Source: Pacificibacter marinus (lineage in GTDB: Bacteria; Pseudomonadota; Alphaproteobacteria; Rhodobacterales; Rhodobacteraceae). Taken from it: a stretch of DNA of 55,715 nt. The translations under genes and the position numbers were made by a program. The notes under the pieces are model-generated. The model saw nothing but the letters and a program-made list of their open reading frames with translations. It was not told the DNA's origin and made no database searches. Where the stretch lies: NCBI RefSeq assembly GCF_018860505.1, contig NZ_JAHKPU010000009.1, positions 1 through 55,715 on the forward strand. The letters run 5' to 3'. Positions 51,159-55,715 of this stretch are shown in pieces. Within the stretch, counting starts at the first letter, position 1. Each line of letters opens with the position of its first letter.

Positions 51159-51661
51159 TCTTTCGTGCCCTTTGCAATCCGTGCTTCAAACCGACACACA
51201 TCAGCGCCCATTGCTGCACATGTTGTTTCAGTGACGCATGTTGGTGCGCCAAAAATCATCCCTGATACTGCTGTCAACATTCCGACAATAAGGGCACAGA
51301 CAGGCACATCCGAGGCCCCATACCCTGCCGCAAAGGGAGAATTTCGAACCGTCACATCGAGGCTATCTTCTGTTAAAACCGTATCCCAATCGCCCCAACC
51401 CAATTGGCCTGACGTTTCACGGATCACACCAAGCAGTGCTTCTGAGGCCCCCGCTCCTGCGTCTTTATAGCTTTGCGCCGATTTCCCACCATTTGTGAAC
51501 ACCGAACGGATCATCGCCTCGAACACCGCTGGGCGTTGCTCTGGCGCCATCTCTAGAACGATCCCCATGACCGCCTCTGGTTTGATGAAAATATAACGCA
51601 TATCGCCATCGAAATAGGTGCCAGCCGTGGCATCATAAGAAAGTCTGTCGCGAAAACTCAT
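51155..51661 (-). CDS. Stand-alone V4R (4-vinyl reductase) domain protein
   Basis: A 168-residue protein. The N-terminal part (RLSYDATAGTYFDGDMRYIF) leads into an all-round V4R-like domain, with the end signature CVTETTCAAMGADVCRFEA, whose cysteines are typical of V4R proteins and may bind zinc. V4R domains bind small ligands in regulators such as XylR/PoxR and act in bacteriochlorophyll synthesis. Here it stands alone, upstream of and coupled to an aldolase, with the TRAP genes further upstream. The start at 51661 follows AAAGGAC. Function unknown. Confidence 0.75.
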   Translation of the reverse strand: MSFRDRLSYDATAGTYFDGDMRYIFIKPEAVMGIVLEMAPEQRPAVFEAMIRSVFTNGGKSAQSYKDAGAGASEALLGVIRETSGQLGWGDWDTVLTEDSLDVTVRNSPFAAGYGASDVPVCALIVGMLTAVSGMIFGAPTCVTETTCAAMGADVCRFEARIAKGTKE

Positions 51662-51694
51662 TGGTTTGTCCTTTTTGTACATGGGGCAGCTTGC

Positions 51695-53008
51695 TTACAT
51701 CAGCGAAGGAATAAAGGTCGCTAAAGATGGCACTAAGATCACCAAACCGATTAGCAAAAACACACATAGAATATAGGGCAAGGCCGCTTTCGCCACTTCT
51801 GGCAATGTCGTTCCGGGAGGACTGACGCCATGCATCACAAACAACAGCAATCCAAAAGGTGGCGTTGTAAAGGAAACTTCAAGCATCAAAAGCATGATCA
51901 GTCCCCACCAAATCATGTCGAAATCCAAAGACAGCGCAAGCGGGACAAAAAGAGGCAGCGTGATGAGCATCATCGACACCTGATCCATAAACATTCCAAG
52001 AACGAGCAGGATCAACGCCATCACCAAGAGTGTCTGAGTTGGTCCCATTTCGAGCGCCGTAGCCCAGCGAACTAAGCCAGATGAAGCACCTGAGAACGCC
52101 AAAAGCTGTGCGAAAGTCGACGACGCAGTGATCAAAAGGAACGTCATTCCCGTCACACGGGCCGCATCAGCAATCGCGGTCCTAACGGCTTTGAAATCGA
52201 GAGCTTTGAACAGCAATGCAAGAGCGGCCACAGCAACAATTCCAAGAGCACCACTTTCAGTGGGTGTCGCAAAACCAGTTAAGATTGATCCCACAACCGC
52301 CATCATAATCACGACCATCGGCAAAATATCTCGGCAAAAAATACCAACGCGCTTGGACAAAGGCACAGGTTCAAAATCGTAAGACGGCGCAGCATCGGGA
52401 TCAATTTTGACCTGAACGAAAATTAAGATTGAATAGAAAATTGCGAGAACGAGCCCCGGAAGTAAGCCAGCCACAAGAAGACCGCCAATATCAATCCCCG
52501 CCAAGGACCCAAAGAGCACGGCCAATGTTGATGGCGGAATGATCACAGCCAAGCCACCCGACCCAAGAATGGGGCCTATGGCCATATGCTTTTTGTACCC
52601 GCGCTTCATCATCTCGGGCACCATTAACGTGCCGAGCATCCCTGTATTGGCAAGCGATGATCCAGACAAAGCAGCAAACACAGTCCCTGACGTGATCGTC
52701 AGATAGGACAATCGCGCAGGCAAGCGGCCAATCAGGACGTCAATCGCATCCAAAACACGGCGTGCAAGACCTGAGTGAAAGAACAACGATCCCATAACAA
52801 GAAAGAGTGGGACGGGCGCCAAGGCATAGGTCGAGACCGCCATCGTCCCATTTGAGAGCATCTGGTCGATACCACGCGCCCCCCCCATGAATAAAAATAC
52901 GCCGACCACGTTGATCAAAAAGAAGCCAAGCGCCACAGGCAATCCGATGCCCATTGAAAAGATGAGGCCACCGATGAGGATCGCAATCGAAATGCTCCAG
53001 TCCATCAT
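51695..53008 (-). CDS. TRAP transporter large permease (DctM type)
   Basis: A 437-residue membrane protein with about twelve hydrophobic segments. PLFLVMGSLFFHSGLARRV, SGSSLANTGMLGTLMVPEM, GYKKHMAIGPILGSGGLAVIIPPS and the FATPTESGALGIVAVAAL segment are typical of DctM. It couples Na+ entry to solute uptake. The start at 53008 follows AAGGA. It lies 11 nt after dctQ and is followed by the V4R gene 33 nt on, so these are probably one transcript. Confidence 0.93.
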   Translation of the reverse strand: MMDWSISIAILIGGLIFSMGIGLPVALGFFLINVVGVFLFMGGARGIDQMLSNGTMAVSTYALAPVPLFLVMGSLFFHSGLARRVLDAIDVLIGRLPARLSYLTITSGTVFAALSGSSLANTGMLGTLMVPEMMKRGYKKHMAIGPILGSGGLAVIIPPSTLAVLFGSLAGIDIGGLLVAGLLPGLVLAIFYSILIFVQVKIDPDAAPSYDFEPVPLSKRVGIFCRDILPMVVIMMAVVGSILTGFATPTESGALGIVAVAALALLFKALDFKAVRTAIADAARVTGMTFLLITASSTFAQLLAFSGASSGLVRWATALEMGPTQTLLVMALILLVLGMFMDQVSMMLITLPLFVPLALSLDFDMIWWGLIMLLMLEVSFTTPPFGLLLFVMHGVSPPGTTLPEVAKAALPYILCVFLLIGLVILVPSLATFIPSLM

Positions 53009-53019
53009 ATCAAAATTCC

Positions 53020-53532
53020 TTACATTCCTGCGTGCGCTTCGGGAGCAGCACCAAAGAAGCTTTCGCCGCGCGCAATAAAGGACAGGAACTGAGCGCCCCC
53101 AAATCCGAAACCAAGCGGCATTGAGGCATAGAGCGCCCACATCGGAGCATCAAAACTGCGCACCTCGTAGGTGCCTTCGATGATCGACGTGACGAAGCTC
53201 TTTCCTGAATACCATGCGAGGTAGAAGCAAATCAGAGCTGAGATGATATGCAGCATGAACTCCCAAGCTTTGCGAACGTTGTTTGGAAGGTAGGTCAAGA
53301 CCACTTCGACACTGACATGCCCTCGTGTCATCACAAGATAGGGAAGGCACAAAAACGTCACATAAAGCATCGAGTATTCGACGGAATTAACCGCCCATAC
53401 AAACATCGGAAGGCCAAAGTTTCGGGACAACACATCATATGTGACAATCAAAACAATCGCGACAATGAAAAGGCATGCGAGACGAAACAACAGGTTCGAC
53501 ACCGCATCGAGGCATCTGAACATCAAAGACAT
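53020..53532 (-). CDS. TRAP transporter small permease (DctQ type)
   Basis: A 170-residue protein with four membrane segments. The YDVLSRNFGLPMFVWAVNSVEY motif and LPYLVMTRGHVSVEVV are characteristic of DctQ. AAAGGAC precedes the ATG. It follows the binding-protein gene after a 91-nt gap that contains a hairpin, and it precedes the large permease. Confidence 0.9.
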   Translation of the reverse strand: MSLMFRCLDAVSNLLFRLACLFIVAIVLIVTYDVLSRNFGLPMFVWAVNSVEYSMLYVTFLCLPYLVMTRGHVSVEVVLTYLPNNVRKAWEFMLHIISALICFYLAWYSGKSFVTSIIEGTYEVRSFDAPMWALYASMPLGFGFGGAQFLSFIARGESFFGAAPEAHAGM

Positions 53533-53586
53533 GACAGTGTCCTTTCAAGTGGGAATTTATCGGCGAACAATACGAGCATTCAAAAT

Positions 53587-53612
53587 GGCGGGATCAATCA
53601 TCAGACCCCGCC
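53587..53612 (-). terminator. Hairpin between TRAP binding-protein and permease genes
   Basis: GGCGGGATC and GACCCCGCC can form a 9-bp stem with one G-U wobble around an 8-nt loop, and ATTTTG follows on the minus strand. It lies 11 nt past the dctP stop. Partial termination or 3' protection here would give more binding protein than permease. Confidence 0.6.
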
Positions 53613-53623
53613 AAGAGACGATT

Positions 53624-54616
53624 TTAGAAGTCTGTAAAGAAGACCGCCTTGAGTTCATCATGCATTGTCGGGTCACGATCTTTCAGGCGCTGCCAAGAAA
53701 TATCATATGCTTTTTCAAGAAAGATTTGACGCTGCTCACCGGTCAACTCGATATTCTCGATGCCTCCCTCCAAAAGAATTTGGCTCTCGGATTCGTTCAG
53801 CGCAATACTCGCCTCATAGGAAGATATTTCGTGATCGATCGCGGCTTGATTGACAATTTCCTTTGCTTCGTCAGACAAACCATCCCAGCTATCCAAGTTC
53901 ATAGACACCAGAACGTCTGTCTGAAAGAAGCCTGGATTCACACGGTATTTCAGAAACTTATCCCAGCCGAAATCACGAAGCCCCGTAACTGGAAAAGCGG
54001 TTCCATCAACGACCCCACGCTCTAAAGATGTGTACACCTCGCTTGCACTTTGAACGACATTCGTCGCGCCAAGCTCTTCTAGAAATGATCTAAATAAGGG
54101 CGACGAACGCATACGAATGCCATCTAAATGTAGCTGACCATTCTCATCTGCACCCGGTTTTTCAGTCGTCCACAAAAAGAAGTTTGCACCACCGTCAACA
54201 TGCGCCAGCACATGGGCATTGCCTTTTTCGTGGAAAGGCTTGTTGACCAATTCCATACCGCCAGCGGCCCTAAGCGTCATTGGATCAAGATTGGATCCAG
54301 CAAAGGCTTCGCCCTCTGGAACGAGATTTAGATACAGACCTGCGGGCAGCAGGAACATATCAGCGATACCGTTCTTTTGCGCCTCGCCCATCCGCTCTGC
54401 AGGGATAGTTTCGGGTCCTCCAATGACCTGAATTTGAACAACACCTTCGCCGCGCTCATTCACAAGATCAACAAAGCCTTGAAAGTTGCGCGCAAACGAT
54501 ACCTGCGCAGGCACAAATGTCACAGCACGGATTATGTCTTCGGCTTGAGCGGCCATAGATGACAATCCGAAAGCCGCTGCAGCGGCAAAGCCTTTGAGTG
54601 TTAAAAGTTTTGTCAT
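53624..54616 (-). CDS. TRAP transporter solute-binding protein (DctP type)
   Basis: A 330-residue periplasmic protein with a signal peptide (ending near MAAQAED). The family blocks are RNFQGFVDLVNERGEG, GPETIPAERMGEAQKNGIAD, and RMRSSPLFRSFLEELGATNV, whose Arg pins the carboxylate of the ligand, then ASEVYTSLERGVVDG. This predicts an organic acid ligand. The identity is unknown. It follows the GntR gene by 70 nt on the same strand. Confidence 0.92.
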   Translation of the reverse strand: MTKLLTLKGFAAAAAFGLSSMAAQAEDIIRAVTFVPAQVSFARNFQGFVDLVNERGEGVVQIQVIGGPETIPAERMGEAQKNGIADMFLLPAGLYLNLVPEGEAFAGSNLDPMTLRAAGGMELVNKPFHEKGNAHVLAHVDGGANFFLWTTEKPGADENGQLHLDGIRMRSSPLFRSFLEELGATNVVQSASEVYTSLERGVVDGTAFPVTGLRDFGWDKFLKYRVNPGFFQTDVLVSMNLDSWDGLSDEAKEIVNQAAIDHEISSYEASIALNESESQILLEGGIENIELTGEQRQIFLEKAYDISWQRLKDRDPTMHDELKAVFFTDF

Positions 54617-54686
54617 GTTTTCCTCATTGTTGGTTAAGAAACCCCACCGTTTAGTCGGTTTTTATGGGTCTATTTTTTGTTAAACG

Positions 54687-55361
54687 TTATTTTCGACGTC
54701 GATTTTGGACCGCCGGCATTTCAGACGAAACAGCTTCAAAAATCACAAGAGCCGCATCAACAAACTGTGTCATTGATTTTTGCGCAGCATCCCTGTCGCG
54801 CGCCCAGTAGCTTTCAGCCAATTTGCCCGCACCAATGCGCGCCGTGTCACGACCATTTGATAGCTTCAGCGTTGCAGCGCGGACCAAATGGACCTGCATA
54901 TGAAACCGAGACAGTGTTTCTTGCAGACGACGGTTTTGAATTCGGGACATCCAGAAATTGCGAAAGGCAATATTTGAATGCGCGGCATCTTTGGGTGTCT
55001 GTGCGGCTTGAACATCTGCAAGAAGTAACCGCAACTCCGCATCATCATCGTCGGTGGCGAATTCAATCAGGCTTGAAAACGCCAAAGGCTCCAGCGCGCG
55101 ACGGATCGCAAAAATTTCCCGTATATCTTCGACCGTAGGCGTTATGATGACATGCCCATACGGCTGCACGCTTTCAATCAAACCATCGTTTTCGAGCCGT
55201 CCAAGCGCTTCGCGCACAGGCGTTCTGGAAACATCCCTTTCACGCGCAATGGTCGCTTCCACCAAGCGGTCGCCAGCCTGAAGGCGGTCTGCCGAAAGAT
55301 CCGACAGCAAATCATCATAAACACGCTGAACAAGGGACTGCGTCATACTTTTCTGAGACAT
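54687..55361 (-). CDS. GntR-family regulator with FCD domain
   Basis: A 224-residue FadR/VanR-type repressor. The winged helix has SLVQRVYDDLLSDLSADRLQ, GDRLVEATIARERDVSRTPV and REALGRLENDGLIE. The effector-binding FCD domain follows. The His residues that bind metal in most FCD domains appear to be replaced (NIAFRNFW for xxxFHxxL, AESYW for EHxxI, TQFVDAA at the final His). The start at 55361 is preferred over a GTG at 55370. It probably controls the TRAP/V4R/aldolase genes downstream. Confidence 0.88.
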   Translation of the reverse strand: MSQKSMTQSLVQRVYDDLLSDLSADRLQAGDRLVEATIARERDVSRTPVREALGRLENDGLIESVQPYGHVIITPTVEDIREIFAIRRALEPLAFSSLIEFATDDDDAELRLLLADVQAAQTPKDAAHSNIAFRNFWMSRIQNRRLQETLSRFHMQVHLVRAATLKLSNGRDTARIGAGKLAESYWARDRDAAQKSMTQFVDAALVIFEAVSSEMPAVQNRRRK

Positions 55362-55715
55362 TGGCGTCACACCTCTTTACGACTTCTTACGGTATACCTT
55401 TAAGTTTAAAATATTTATTGCAAGGGAAATTGATGAAAAGCACTCAAATACACTATTAGTGATCATAAAATGTGCAAAAATGGATGAATTTACTGAAATT
55501 AGACCGCTTAAAGTGACGACAACTATTTTATGCAAAAAGCGATTCTGTCCTAAAAGTAGGATTTTCGATTCAGATTGTGGGAACTGAAGAGGTCCAGCGA
55601 AACTGGACAGCGCGCGAAGCTGCATTCAACACAAACGAATAGATACGAGACTGGCAGAACGACGGCCCCCTCAGGCCGCCTCAAAGCCACAGTAGTGGTC
55701 TTGCCACGGTTTAGT
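55362..55715. other. Region upstream of the GntR gene to the window edge
   Basis: About 350 nt with no firm gene. 55400-55560 is very AT-rich. GGTATACC at 55391-55398 is listed separately. The last 75 nt are GC-richer. On the minus strand they could be the end of a reading frame (TKPWQDHYCGFEAA, then stop at 55671), but too little is visible to call a gene. Confidence 0.3.
55391..55398. promoter_or_regulatory. Probable GntR operator (GGTATACC palindrome)
   Basis: A perfect 8-bp palindrome 30 nt upstream of the GntR gene. GGTATACC-centred dyads are typical of operators of FCD-type GntR repressors, so autoregulation is likely. Confidence 0.5.

Overview
The window looks like a chromosomal segment of a Rhodobacterales (Roseobacter-group) alphaproteobacterium. 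This is inferred from gene content and order, not from a marker gene. Supporting signs are the uvrC-pgsA-moaD-moaE order, the pyrB / hypothetical / dihydroorotase-like / plsY order, plant-type glutamate-cysteine ligase, a 44-residue aa3 oxidase subunit IV peptide, a DmdC-like acyl-CoA dehydrogenase, a poly-3-hydroxybutyrate phaA-phaB pair and a DctPQM TRAP transporter. Base composition is moderate. Genes are tightly packed, and many neighbours share ATGA or TGATG stop/start overlaps.

Layout. 1-410 is the decayed 3' end of an IS3-family transposase. 0.65-3.6 kb holds an EAL phosphodiesterase and phaA-phaB with a strong hairpin between them. 3.7-11.2 kb holds a YddG-like exporter, small conserved genes, a tRNA methyltransferase-like gene, ispB, ispE, a TPR protein and ETF-ubiquinone oxidoreductase. 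11.3-19.9 kb holds a PAP2 membrane protein, greA, azlCD, the oxidase subunit IV peptide with a lipoprotein, and a fatty-acid-like operon (DmdC-like dehydrogenase, MBL hydrolase, DUF6173 protein), then yqgE. 20-26.3 kb holds a DsbD-N-like protein, moaB, a UDG-like protein that has lost key residues, and the pyrB locus, whose dihydroorotase-like product lacks most metal ligands. 26.3-38.6 kb holds gshA, rsmE, ubiA, an OmpA/BON protein, moaE/moaD, pgsA, uvrC, a pteridine-reductase-like SDR, a Ca/Na antiporter and an S49 peptidase.

Metal transport follows. 38.7-42.0 kb is a complete zinc-uptake locus. znuA carries five 42-bp tandem repeats that encode a His/Asp-rich loop. It diverges from zur-znuC-znuB across an intergenic region with two near-identical 15-bp palindromes that are probably Zur operators. 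42.0-44.5 kb is modABC for molybdate, which fits with moaB, moaD and moaE elsewhere in the window. A DEAD-box helicase with a long basic KKPYEKK-type tail follows.

The most accessory-looking part is 47.6-55.4 kb. It encodes a two-component flavin monooxygenase and flavin reductase with a LysR regulator between them, an HpcH/HpaI-type aldolase translationally coupled to a stand-alone V4R-domain protein, a DctPQM TRAP transporter and a GntR/FCD regulator. A perfect 9-bp inverted repeat upstream of the monooxygenase and a GGTATACC palindrome upstream of the GntR gene are likely operators. Together they look like uptake and oxidative catabolism of an unidentified organic acid. This is the best candidate here for an undescribed system. 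No CRISPR array, tRNA, rRNA, phage or recognisable defence system was seen.
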